Below are positions 41,228-50,275 of a stretch of DNA of 64,000 nucleotides, piece after piece. The DNA is taken from positions 16,346-80,345 of the forward strand of contig SUYL01000039.1 of the NCBI GenBank assembly GCA_015060445.1, in the 5' to 3' direction. The stretch's first letter is position 1. The number at the start of each line of letters is the position of its first letter. The notes under the pieces are model-generated. The model saw only the letters and a list, made by a program, of their open reading frames with translations, searched no databases and was not told the origin of the DNA. The DNA is from Bacteroidales bacterium. Lineage in GTDB: Bacteria > Bacteroidota > Bacteroidia > Bacteroidales > UBA932. Position numbers and translations under genes: made by a program.

Positions 41228-42020
41228 TCAAAAGTTTGCGGCACAAATGTTCCGCCTTCTCAAGGGAATCCAGTTTGCCCACATCCACCATCTCAAGGTT
41301 GTTGCAAACATACCCTTTTATGATGTATTTGTCGGCCATCTTAAGGTAGAAATCCACTATAGGGAACCTTTCAGGCATATCCTGCATCAATCTGAAAATC
41401 TCCGGAGAGATTACATGTGTCCCTGCAAATGCATATTTTTTCAGGGAGTGTTCCTTCAGGAACCCCTCTGCATCAAAGTTTGCGGAAGGTTCCCTCCTCA
41501 ACTCGGCAAAAGGTGACTTCACTTCTCCCGACAAAACATTCATCCATCCGGTAAGGTTGTTTTCTGTGTCGAACAGAAAATACCTTGATGTCTCCCGTTC
41601 ACTTACAAGTAAGGTTGCCAACGGTGTATCCGGAGATATGGATTCTGCCATATGAGCCTCATAGAACTCCTCCAGGTTGAGGTTGGAGATAATGTCCACG
41701 TTGTGCACAAGGAACGGCTCCCCGTCATTCAGAAGTGCGGCAGCGTGCCTGATGCCGCCTCCGGTCTCCCTGAGAAGGTCGGTCTCGTCGGAGAAGAAAA
41801 CCTTTATTCCAAAATTGCCGTTATCCTCCACATAGTTGCGGATCTTCTCTGCAAAATGGTGCAGATTTATCACCACCTCATTGTATCCGCTCCTTTTAAG
41901 TTTCTCAATGATATGCCCCAATAAAGGTTTTGAGCACACCGGTACCAATGCCTTTGGCATGGTGTCTGTGATTGGCTTGAGCCTTGTCCCCAAACCTGCT
42001 GCAAAAATGAGGGCCCTCAT
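41220..42020 (-). CDS. Nucleotidyltransferase (MurU-like)
   Basis: MRALIFAAGLGTRLKPITDTMPKALVPVCSKPLLGHIIEKL. Confidence 0.88.
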   Translation of the reverse strand: MRALIFAAGLGTRLKPITDTMPKALVPVCSKPLLGHIIEKLKRSGYNEVVINLHHFAEKIRNYVEDNGNFGIKVFFSDETDLLRETGGGIRHAAALLNDGEPFLVHNVDIISNLNLEEFYEAHMAESISPDTPLATLLVSERETSRYFLFDTENNLTGWMNVLSGEVKSPFAELRREPSANFDAEGFLKEHSLKKYAFAGTHVISPEIFRLMQDMPERFPIVDFYLKMADKYIIKGYVCNNLEMVDVGKLDSLEKAEHLCRKLLNE

Positions 42021-42025
42021 AATCC

Positions 42026-43447
42026 TTAAAACTCCTGTTTTATATCCTGTTCCCTATGGTACAGGATAACGCTTATGTTGTATTTCTTTGCAAGATACTC
42101 TGCCAGATGCTGGGCACAGTAAACCGAGCGGTGCTGTCCTCCTGTACAGCCGAAACTGAACATGAGGTTTGTAAATTTGCGCTCCATATAGCGTGTTACA
42201 TGGGCATCTGCCATCTCATATACATGAGAAAGGAATTTTGTAACCTCGCCATCCTCTTCAAGGAACTCAATTACCTCCTTGTCAAGCCCTGTAAAATGTT
42301 TGAAATGGTCATATTTTCCAGGGTTGTTTATGGCTCGGCAGTCAAATACATAACCTCCTCCGTTGCCGCTCGTATCTACAGGAATACCTTTCTTGTATGA
42401 AAAACTGAATATCCTTACCTCAAGTTTCCTCTCTGCCCTCAGGTCTGAGAACTGGCGCATATTGGTAAGTTCCGTAAGGATCTCCTGGATGTACGGATAC
42501 TCTGTAAACGGTTCTTCATTTATGAGTTTGCGCAAATTGTCAATGGCAAAAGGAACACTCTGCAAAAAGTGCGGCTTCTTCTCAAAATATCCCCTGAAAC
42601 CGTATGCTCCAAGCACCTGCATTGTGCGGAACAGTACAAACAGCCTCAATTTTTTGTAGAACTCCTCTCTTGGAATGTCCTTGTAAGGCTTTAGGGCCTC
42701 ACGGTATGTCTCAATGAGGGTCTCCTTGAGTTCGGTAGGGTAGTTTGCCTTTGCCTGCCATACAAAAGAGGCAAGGTCGTAGTAAAGCGGACCTTTGCGT
42801 CCTCCCTGGAAATCTATGAAATAAGGGTTGCCATCTACAAGCATTACATTTCTGGCCTGGAAATCCCTGTACATGAATATCTCCTCATTTCCCCCTTCAA
42901 GCAGGTCTGCCGCCATTTTTGTAAGGTCATCGTGCAACTTTATCTCGCTGAACTCAATTCCGGTGGTCTTGAGGAAACAGTATTTGAAGTAGTTGAAGTC
43001 AAACCACACGTTCCTTTCGTCAAACTCGGGCTGAGGGAAACAGATATTGTAATCCAACCCTTTGCCCCCTTCAAACTGCAGGCGCGGAAGGGTGGATATG
43101 GTTTTCTTCAAAAGGGAAATCTCGTCGGGAGAAAAATTGCTGGTCTCCCTGCCCTGCTCAATTGTGTTGAAAAGGGTAATGTCTCCAAGGTCTTCCTGAA
43201 GGTAGAATTCATTGTTGCTGCTGGCGCAGAGCACTTGTGGAACGGGAAGCCCTTTCAACTTGAAATGCTTTGCAATCTCCATAAAGGCAATGTTCTCCTC
43301 AATGGAGGTCCCTTTTGCCCCAATGAGTGTTATTCCGCTTCCCGATATCCTGAAGTACCTTCTGTTGCTGCCGCTGGAAGGCAATTCATATATGCTTTCC
43401 GGTTTCTGTTTGGTATATTGTTCAAATAATTTCTCTAACTCCTTCAT
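42026..43447 (-). CDS. Fusion of an aminoglycoside-phosphotransferase-like kinase (AmgK-like) with a RapZ C-terminal domain
   Basis: Kinase motifs YRDFQARNVMLVDGNPYFIDFQGGRKGPLYYDL; C-terminus FSYKKGIP...VFDCRAINNPG...FSFGCTGGQHRSVYCAQHLA. Confidence 0.9.
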   Translation of the reverse strand: MKELEKLFEQYTKQKPESIYELPSSGSNRRYFRISGSGITLIGAKGTSIEENIAFMEIAKHFKLKGLPVPQVLCASSNNEFYLQEDLGDITLFNTIEQGRETSNFSPDEISLLKKTISTLPRLQFEGGKGLDYNICFPQPEFDERNVWFDFNYFKYCFLKTTGIEFSEIKLHDDLTKMAADLLEGGNEEIFMYRDFQARNVMLVDGNPYFIDFQGGRKGPLYYDLASFVWQAKANYPTELKETLIETYREALKPYKDIPREEFYKKLRLFVLFRTMQVLGAYGFRGYFEKKPHFLQSVPFAIDNLRKLINEEPFTEYPYIQEILTELTNMRQFSDLRAERKLEVRIFSFSYKKGIPVDTSGNGGGYVFDCRAINNPGKYDHFKHFTGLDKEVIEFLEEDGEVTKFLSHVYEMADAHVTRYMERKFTNLMFSFGCTGGQHRSVYCAQHLAEYLAKKYNISVILYHREQDIKQEF

Positions 43448-43541
43448 CTCTTATTATGCAGTAATCCTTTAAACTAACAAAATTACAAAATCTGTGCTAA
43501 TTGGCAATAAAAAGGGTGATATATACCAGAAAAAATAGTTG

Positions 43542-43549
43542 TATCTTTG
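43542..43549 (+). promoter_or_regulatory. Candidate -7 element TATCTTTG upstream of the M28 peptidase
   Basis: Exact TAnnTTTG, 20 bp before the ATG. Confidence 0.45.
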
Positions 43550-43569
43550 TATGGATTAAATACTGATAT

Positions 43570-44526
43570 ATGAAAAAGATTACATTAACCGTTTTTACCC
43601 TCATGCTTGCTTTTGGGGCACTGTTTGCCCAAGGCAACCGGGAGTATGTAAAGCAATATGAAGTTTATACGGACGAGTACGCCAAAGATGTGGTTTACCG
43701 CCTGGCAGATGAGAAAATCAATGGCCGTGAGGCCGGCACCAGGGAGTGCGCCAAAATAATGAGGTTCATTGCCAAGGAGTTGAAATCGTTCGGATATGAT
43801 GTGGATATCCAGAAAATTACGGACAAGACCCTTGCATCAGCAATTGGCGAGCCCAAGAGCGGGAAAGTATATCCAAAGAAAATGGGCAATGTGATTGCCC
43901 GCATTGAGGGGAAAGATCCTCATAAACTCGTAGTTGTGGGTGCCCACTATGACCATCTGGGCAATAAGCCGGGTATTGGAATCCATCCAGGTGCAGATGA
44001 CAATGCTTCCGGAATAGTGGCATTGCTCTCTTTGGCCAAAATGATAAAGGCCTCGGGCATTGAACCGCAATATACCATCCTGTTCTGTGCCTGGGACGGT
44101 GAGGAAAAAGGGTTGCTCGGGTCCAAATACTTTGTATCTGAGTGGTATGCCAACCGCAGTGGGGCAGACTCGGTATGCCGTTACATGAACTTTGATATGG
44201 TGGGCCGTTCAAAGGACACATCAAAACCAACCACCACCTTTGCCTGGAACGACAACTTCCCGTCATTGAAAACAGACTGCATAGAGGTTCTTGAAACCAT
44301 TCCACAGCCATTCACTGTAATCTATGACCGTCGCCTTGGAGACGGGAAAGGGGGATCTGACTATGCACCTTTCTCTGCCCGCAACATCCCATTTGTGGCA
44401 TGGATGGAAGAGGAACTTCATGAAGACTACCACAAACCTGGTGATACTCCCGACAAAATCCACTGGGAGCGCCTCCGTAAGACTGTGCTGCTGGCATACG
44501 GTATCCTTTACGGCTGGGTAAAATAG
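43570..44526 (+). CDS. M28 family metallopeptidase
   Basis: VVVGAHYDHLG, HPGADDNASGIVALLSLAKM, AWDGEEKGLLGSKYF. Confidence 0.93.
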   Translation: MKKITLTVFTLMLAFGALFAQGNREYVKQYEVYTDEYAKDVVYRLADEKINGREAGTRECAKIMRFIAKELKSFGYDVDIQKITDKTLASAIGEPKSGKVYPKKMGNVIARIEGKDPHKLVVVGAHYDHLGNKPGIGIHPGADDNASGIVALLSLAKMIKASGIEPQYTILFCAWDGEEKGLLGSKYFVSEWYANRSGADSVCRYMNFDMVGRSKDTSKPTTTFAWNDNFPSLKTDCIEVLETIPQPFTVIYDRRLGDGKGGSDYAPFSARNIPFVAWMEEELHEDYHKPGDTPDKIHWERLRKTVLLAYGILYGWVK

Positions 44527-44629
44527 CGGAGGTCACTTTATTGCTTAGAAGGGTAATCCACATTTGACGGGTTGCCCTTTTTTTTGCCTTTTTTGCATTT
44601 CTTGCATTTCCTTCATTTCCTGCATTTTG

Positions 44630-44775
44630 CCGTGGGCACTATACCTCTCTCGAAAGCCTCCTGGAGGTGGTTGCTGCCCACGGTGCAACAAATTTGTTCT
44701 GTCGTGGGCAATACCCCCACCTGGAGATACCTGTAGGACACACTCCTGCCCACGGTGAATTGCAGGAACTCATTC
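44630..44775. repeat. Two tandem ~73 bp units, each a hairpin closed by CGTGGGCA / TGCCCACG
   Basis: CCGTGGGCA 44630-44638 with TGCCCACGG 44675-44683; CGTGGGCA 44703-44710 with TGCCCACGG 44747-44755. Confidence 0.75.
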
Positions 44776-45047
44776 TCCCCTTCCCGACAGGGAATACCTT
44801 CAATTCTTCTGCACATTCTCCGCGGGAACCAAGTACCTTCGTTCATGCCCGTCAGAGGCTGCTCGGATGGAAAAATCATCTTGACGGCTAACTCCTCATT
44901 TTTAGCCATCCTGAGGATGTCTAACATTCGTCAGACACACGCCATCACAAGACGATGATTTTTCCAGCCTCCCTTACCGCCTCTTCCGGGAAATCACTCA
45001 GGTACTTGTTCCCTCCCCGAATATGCAGACCAATAGTACTATTCAGT

Positions 45048-45293
45048 AAATGATAAATTTGTAGAATTTGCAACGGAAGGGAATAAAGGTCCGGTGACTC
45101 CTGGAACGGCGTAAGCAACCATTGCAGATGTGCCGTAAGATTCCCGCCTGTTTGAACAGATGCCTCTTCGTGGATAAACTGGGCATCTGTGAGTTAGGGA
45201 ATCAGGCACAGATGCAACAGGTTGCCAGCCAAGTGGAAGGTGGAACCTGACATTTATTCCCCTGCAGTGGAAAATTCTGCAGATGTATGATTT
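45048..45293. repeat. ~246 bp imperfect palindrome (long hairpin) in a non-coding gap
   Basis: Left arm AAATGATAAATTTGTAGAATTTGCAACGGAAGGGAATAAAGGTCCGG aligns to the reverse complement of the right arm AAATCATACATCTGCAGAATTTTCCACTGCAGGGGAATAAATGTCAGG; inner stems GATTCCC/GGGAATC and CAGATGCC/GGCATCTG. Confidence 0.8.
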
Positions 45294-45305
45294 AATTGAC
45301 GGATT

Positions 45306-46199
45306 CTATTTCTTTTCGTGCATGTACATCTGCCAACTGTTGAACAGGTTCTGCCAGATGGAGTAGAGTGCTATGGATACTGATGCCAGAGGATTGAGGT
45401 AGATGTTTGCCATCCATATTCCAAGGGCGGAGTTCTTCTGCCCCAGCATCTGGCCTCCGGCAATGATGTCTCCGTAGTGGCGGCCTATCAGTTTCCCTAT
45501 TCCAAACTGGATGGCGCAGATTCCAACGGATATTGTTCCAAGAATAATTATGCTGTGTACGTTTTCTGCTCCATGGAGGAATATGAAGTTGATGGTCTGC
45601 CCCAAAGTTATGGCAAGGGCCAGTGCCCAGAAGTAGAATGACCAGCTTTTGTAGCGTGCTATGGCTCCGTTAACTGCCGGAAGCCACATCTGCAGTGCCA
45701 ATGCAATAAAGAACGGCAGGGCCAGAATTGGGCTCACTTTCTTGAGGATAAGCCAGAAAGAGTCCAGAAACGGCATCTGTTGCTGTACGCCAATAAAGGA
45801 GAAGAAGATTGGGGCTACAATTGCAACCATAAGGTTCCCCAGGATTACATGGGCGGTTACTGTCTCCCTGTTCGCTCCAAGGATGCAGGAGATTACTACG
45901 GAAGATGCTGCAACAGGACATATTATTGCAATCAGTACCCCTTGTGCAATAATTTCGTTTCCGCCAAGGGCCTTTGCCAGAAAATATCCTCCCAGACTCA
46001 CAAGTATCTGGAACAGCAGCAGGGAGATGTTCATCCCTGTCATCTTTAGCAACCTGAGTTGCTTTATGTTTACTGCTGTAAAGTTGAGCAGAAGGATTGT
46101 AAAGATGAGATAAGGTACAACCACTACCATTGTGCTGCACCATGTGTGGAACAGCAGACCAAAAACAATTGCTATTGGCAGAACAAGACTCCGGTTCAT
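45306..46199 (-). CDS. Bile acid:sodium symporter (BASS) family-like transporter
   Basis: 297 aa multi-TM protein with BASS-like repeats (ICPVAASSVVISCILGANRE). Confidence 0.75.
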   Translation of the reverse strand: MNRSLVLPIAIVFGLLFHTWCSTMVVVVPYLIFTILLLNFTAVNIKQLRLLKMTGMNISLLLFQILVSLGGYFLAKALGGNEIIAQGVLIAIICPVAASSVVISCILGANRETVTAHVILGNLMVAIVAPIFFSFIGVQQQMPFLDSFWLILKKVSPILALPFFIALALQMWLPAVNGAIARYKSWSFYFWALALAITLGQTINFIFLHGAENVHSIIILGTISVGICAIQFGIGKLIGRHYGDIIAGGQMLGQKNSALGIWMANIYLNPLASVSIALYSIWQNLFNSWQMYMHEKK

Positions 46200-46255
46200 C
46201 TTCCCGATAATTTTGTGTTTCTGCAGACAAATTTACAATATTTTTGGCTGGTATG

Positions 46256-47911
46256 TCATCCCTGGCCCTGAGATTTTACATCAATTGGTGCTTCCCAACT
46301 GTTCCAGCCGGTATGTGCAAAGGTGCGCACAAAAATCTTTCCTCCGTATTTTGCATATATTTTATTCCCTATGAACGCCAATGCATCAACTTTTCTTCCT
46401 GCGCCTGGGAGGGGCAGTATTGCCCTTACCCTTCCGTTCTGGTCACATACCTGTATTCCTATAGGGGTGGCAATGTAGAGGTTCCCCAATGTGTCAAATG
46501 CCATATTCCCGTATGGGGTATGGTTGTGGTTGTTGGTGTTGTGGAGCCAGTAGAACTGCTGACCGCAGTGGAGGGAGCCGTCGGGAGCAATGAGGTAACT
46601 TATGAGCCAGTCGGAGTTCTTTTCGGTTGCTATGAGCATTTTCCTGTTGGGGTAAATTGCAATTTCTTTTCCCGACAATGGGAGTGCATCCATTTTTGCC
46701 GCCTTTCTTGAATTCTTTTTAAGGAGGAATATTTCCCCCTCGCAGGTGGTGATGTACTTGTCTCCATTGTGCAGCGGAAGTACCCTGTATGGATTTTTTA
46801 CATATTTTGATGCTTCTGCTGTATGGCGTCCGCCAGATTTCCCTGAACCTGAAATTCCTTTTGGATTGTTGTATCCTGTGTGTGATTCCCTATTATTGTA
46901 CTCTACTGGTGAGTCCAGCAGTTGTGCCAGAGTGTCTCCCAGTGACTGCATATCTTCAGAGGTGGCTTCCTGCCACTCTTCTCCCTTTGCCAGAAGTGAT
47001 TTGAGCATTCCGTTCATGGATTCCCCTGCCTGAACTTTGGCAGGCCATCCTCTCCAGAGCCAACGCATGGCATCGGGGTAGGCGCGGGTGCCATAGTATA
47101 TGCTGTGGGTACCGCGGTCCCATTTGTAGTCGAATTCATATCCGGCAAAATTGAGGGCAGAGGCCATGAGCTGGTTCTGTTCCCACCAGTCTCCAAATAT
47201 GTGGTTCCAGGTGTCGTTTACACCATCCTGGAGGTATATGCGCAGAGGCTTGGGCTCAGTTTTGCGGACAAGTGCCGGGTACTCGTTTCCCCCGCGCATT
47301 GCTACAAAAGTTCCTACTGAACTATATACGCGGGCAAAAAGGTCCGGCCTTTCCCAGGCTGTGGTAAAGGCGGCAATGCCGCTGCTGCTGGCGCCGGTGA
47401 TAGCCCTGTCGTTGGGGTCTTGGGAAATGAGGATTCTGCGCCCGTCGGGAGTAACCATCTTCTCAACAAGGGGGATTACTTCTGTTTCAAGGAATGTTGC
47501 CAGACGGTTGTCTGTGCGGTCAAATTCGTTGCTGCGGTTGTAGCGGGCAACAGTGCCGTCTTCATTGTAACTCACACCAGGCTGGAGAAAGATGCCAATG
47601 GTTACAGGCATTTCGCCGGTGGCAATGAGGTTGTCAATGACGGTAATTGCACCAAAGAGGTTGCCGTCCAGCCCCACAACCAGGCAGGCTGGTTTGGTGC
47701 CGTCATATTGTTGCGGTACAAATACCTGGAACTCCCTTTTTGTCCCGGGGTAAATTGTGGAATTTTCAATTTTTCCGTCAATTGTCACTCCCTTTTTGTC
47801 GGGAGGAAGGGGAATTGTTGCAGGATCCTTTGGGGTGGATGCATTATGCTTGTTTTGTGCAAATGCGGTTGTGCACAGCAGGATTGCCAGTAGTATTGCC
47901 AGTCTTTTCAT
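46256..47911 (-). CDS. Secreted esterase (enterochelin esterase-like) fused to SMP-30/gluconolactonase-like C-terminus
   Basis: GTKREFQVFVPQQYDGTKPACLVVGLDG, ITGASSSGIAAFTTAWERPDLFARVYS; C-terminal beta-propeller-like region. Confidence 0.8.
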   Translation of the reverse strand: MKRLAILLAILLCTTAFAQNKHNASTPKDPATIPLPPDKKGVTIDGKIENSTIYPGTKREFQVFVPQQYDGTKPACLVVGLDGNLFGAITVIDNLIATGEMPVTIGIFLQPGVSYNEDGTVARYNRSNEFDRTDNRLATFLETEVIPLVEKMVTPDGRRILISQDPNDRAITGASSSGIAAFTTAWERPDLFARVYSSVGTFVAMRGGNEYPALVRKTEPKPLRIYLQDGVNDTWNHIFGDWWEQNQLMASALNFAGYEFDYKWDRGTHSIYYGTRAYPDAMRWLWRGWPAKVQAGESMNGMLKSLLAKGEEWQEATSEDMQSLGDTLAQLLDSPVEYNNRESHTGYNNPKGISGSGKSGGRHTAEASKYVKNPYRVLPLHNGDKYITTCEGEIFLLKKNSRKAAKMDALPLSGKEIAIYPNRKMLIATEKNSDWLISYLIAPDGSLHCGQQFYWLHNTNNHNHTPYGNMAFDTLGNLYIATPIGIQVCDQNGRVRAILPLPGAGRKVDALAFIGNKIYAKYGGKIFVRTFAHTGWNSWEAPIDVKSQGQG

Positions 47912-47913
47912 GT

Positions 47914-49275
47914 CTATACAAAGAGTGATATTGCGTACAATGTTATGATTGAGGTAATTCCCAGTATCAGGGTGAGTGCGGTCTGGGTCCTGTAGCCGTT
48001 CTGTGGGGTAAGACCTCCAAAGTTGGTGACTACCCAGAAGTAACTGTCGTTGGCGTGCGATACGGTCATTGCTCCGGCACCTATTGCCATAACTGTAAGG
48101 GCGGCGTCAATTGGAGTTGTCATTCCAAGGGCTGCCATTAGTGAAGCATCCGAGAAGTAGAGTCCCATTATGCCGGCGGTAGTGGTCATAGCCACAGTTG
48201 AGGAGCCTTGTGAGGTCTTTATTATTGCTGCAATCACAAACGGGAAGAACAGTCCGATATTGGCCAGAGATGAGGCATTCTGCTGTATGTATTGCACAAA
48301 TCCGGCCTCAATAATCACCTGCCCAAGGACACTTCCGGCAGCTGTGATGAAGATGATTGGGCCGGAGGTCTTTAGGGAGTCCTGGGTGATGTTGTAGAGT
48401 TCCTTGCCCATCTTGCTCCTCCAAAGGAGAGGAAGCGCAGAGATGAGTCCTGCGGTGAGGGCAATTATAGGTTTTCCAAGGAAAATGAGCAGTTGGGCGG
48501 TGAATCCCTCCATTTTTGCAAATGATGCAATGGAGCCCCCGGCCATCAGGATTATCGGGAGTAAAATAGGTGTTACCGATGCTGCAGTGCCCGGAAGGTT
48601 GTGCTGGTTGTATGCTTGGGATATGCTTTCTACATCCAGTTCGTCTGAAGATTTTACCTTCTTTCCTATTGCAGTTGCAAAGAAATATGCCGCTGTAAGG
48701 GGAATGATGGATGTTGCGACTCCCAATCCGATAATCAGCAGGAGGTTGCTCTCAAGACCCACCAGACCTGCGGTTGCAATTGGCCCTGGGGTAGGGGGAA
48801 TGAATACATGCGAGATATACAGACCTGCCGAGAGTGCCACCGTAAGTGTAACAGAAGAAAAATTGGTTTTGCGGGCGAGCCATTTGCGGATGGGGTTTAC
48901 AATTACAAATCCGCTGTCACAGAATACAGGAACGGAGATTATCCATCCTATAAGCATTATGGCCAGTTGGGGGTGTTTCTCCCCAATTATGCGGATTATT
49001 GCATCTGCGAGCCGTATTGCTGCCCCGGTCTTCTCCAGAATGAGTCCTATGATTGTACCAAGTATGATAACTATTCCAATGCTGGTGAAAATTGAGGAGA
49101 ATCCCTTTCCTATTGTATTGGGTATGGTCTCCAGCGGAATGCCTATTCCTACGGCAAGAATGAGTGCTATACCCATTATTGCCAGGAATGGATGTACTCC
49201 CCATTTTGAAATTGATACTATAAGCAGCACTATTGCCAGTGCAAAAACAATGATAAGTGTGGTTCCGGTAAGCAT
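47914..49275 (-). CDS. GntP-family permease (gluconate:H+ symporter type)
   Basis: 453 aa multi-TM; FCDSGFVIVNPIRKWLA, HVFIPPTPGPIATAGLVG, SHANDSYFWVVTNFGGL. Confidence 0.92.
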   Translation of the reverse strand: MLTGTTLIIVFALAIVLLIVSISKWGVHPFLAIMGIALILAVGIGIPLETIPNTIGKGFSSIFTSIGIVIILGTIIGLILEKTGAAIRLADAIIRIIGEKHPQLAIMLIGWIISVPVFCDSGFVIVNPIRKWLARKTNFSSVTLTVALSAGLYISHVFIPPTPGPIATAGLVGLESNLLLIIGLGVATSIIPLTAAYFFATAIGKKVKSSDELDVESISQAYNQHNLPGTAASVTPILLPIILMAGGSIASFAKMEGFTAQLLIFLGKPIIALTAGLISALPLLWRSKMGKELYNITQDSLKTSGPIIFITAAGSVLGQVIIEAGFVQYIQQNASSLANIGLFFPFVIAAIIKTSQGSSTVAMTTTAGIMGLYFSDASLMAALGMTTPIDAALTVMAIGAGAMTVSHANDSYFWVVTNFGGLTPQNGYRTQTALTLILGITSIITLYAISLFV

Positions 49276-49364
49276 ATTTTTATGATGTTATTTTCTTGCA
49301 CAATCTGTTGAATCTCAAGGTGCTTAATATATCTTTCTGCTGGATGGCCCCATTGGAGGCGCGG

Positions 49365-50120
49365 TTACAGGAGGTTTTTCAGAAAGCCTGCAAGGGCATT
49401 TGCCATCATCTGCGCCCCCTCCTGTGTAGGGTGTGTCCCGTCTGTTATGTACGGGTTGTAGTATCCGTTGTACTCCTCGTGGGTCCCCTTTATGGTTCTG
49501 CTCAAGTGAGGTGTTATACCGCTGAGGTTATACATGTCAAAAACAGGGAATGAGTAGTAAGTAGCAACCTTCTTTATTGCCTCTATCCATTCGTCCCACT
49601 GGTACAGGACACTGGTATTGTTTTGAGGGGTATTTGGAAGATGAGATTTTTCTGCATCCAGCAGTTTTATTGGGGTGAGGATTATGATTTTTTTGTACTG
49701 TCCTCTCCTTGCCATTTCTGCAGTCGCCTCAGAGAATGGTTCCGGCTGCTCCTGCGGTGCAATATATTTGGTGTACAATCCCTGCATAAGGGTATGCAGC
49801 GCCCCATAGAAAGTATCAGGAGTGCGGTCCTCCATCTTTCCCAAGGGTACTCCAAGCCTCACATCATTTGTGCCGCCCATTACAGTAATTACATCTGCAT
49901 CATCAGCCATTTCCCTGTACCTTACGCACATAGGTGTGTTTTCCGGTAAATTGGCAATTGTTGAATCTGAAATCCCGTAGTTTTCAAATTCCAAATCCAG
50001 CATTTTTGCGGTAAGTGCCGCATAACTCTCCAGTTGCCCCGGATGTCCCGGATAATTTCTTGGAATGAACCCATATGTTATTGAATCCCCCAATGCACAA
50101 TATTTTAGTCTTTTTTTCAT
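49365..50120 (-). CDS. SGNH/GDSL hydrolase family protein
   Basis: ALGDSITYGF, MGGTNDVRLG, DGTHPTQEGAQMMA. Confidence 0.92.
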   Translation of the reverse strand: MKKRLKYCALGDSITYGFIPRNYPGHPGQLESYAALTAKMLDLEFENYGISDSTIANLPENTPMCVRYREMADDADVITVMGGTNDVRLGVPLGKMEDRTPDTFYGALHTLMQGLYTKYIAPQEQPEPFSEATAEMARRGQYKKIIILTPIKLLDAEKSHLPNTPQNNTSVLYQWDEWIEAIKKVATYYSFPVFDMYNLSGITPHLSRTIKGTHEEYNGYYNPYITDGTHPTQEGAQMMANALAGFLKNLL

Positions 50121-50148
50121 AATTACAAAGGTAAGTTTTTTTTGTGTG

Positions 50149-50268
50149 ACGTTGTCTTTTTGTACAATTAATTGAGTGCCAGTGGGTTAATTTTTATATA
50201 TTTGCACCTGTGTGCAAAACGGATTTTTATTGCACTGAGAATCAATTAATTGTACAAAAAGACAACGT
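50149..50268. repeat. Perfect 27 bp inverted repeats flanking a 66 bp promoter-containing segment (candidate invertible element)
   Basis: ACGTTGTCTTTTTGTACAATTAATTGA 50149-50175 / TCAATTAATTGTACAAAAAGACAACGT 50242-50268. Confidence 0.85.
50197..50204 (+). promoter_or_regulatory. Candidate -7 element TATATTTG inside the inverted-repeat-flanked segment
   Basis: Exact TAnnTTTG with TTG 22 nt upstream; oriented toward the gene at 50276. Confidence 0.5.
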
Positions 50269-50275
50269 TATATAT

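Noticed and set aside
45075-45130. Possible cobalamin riboswitch (GGGAATAAAGGTCCGGTGACTCCTGGAACGGCG looked B12-box-like)
   Set aside because: Core riboswitch elements do not line up, it is not upstream of a B12 gene, and the sequence is better explained as one arm of a long palindrome.
48404-49285. 293 aa ORF antisense to the GntP permease
   Set aside because: Shadow ORF from the composition of a membrane-protein gene; no recognisable motif.
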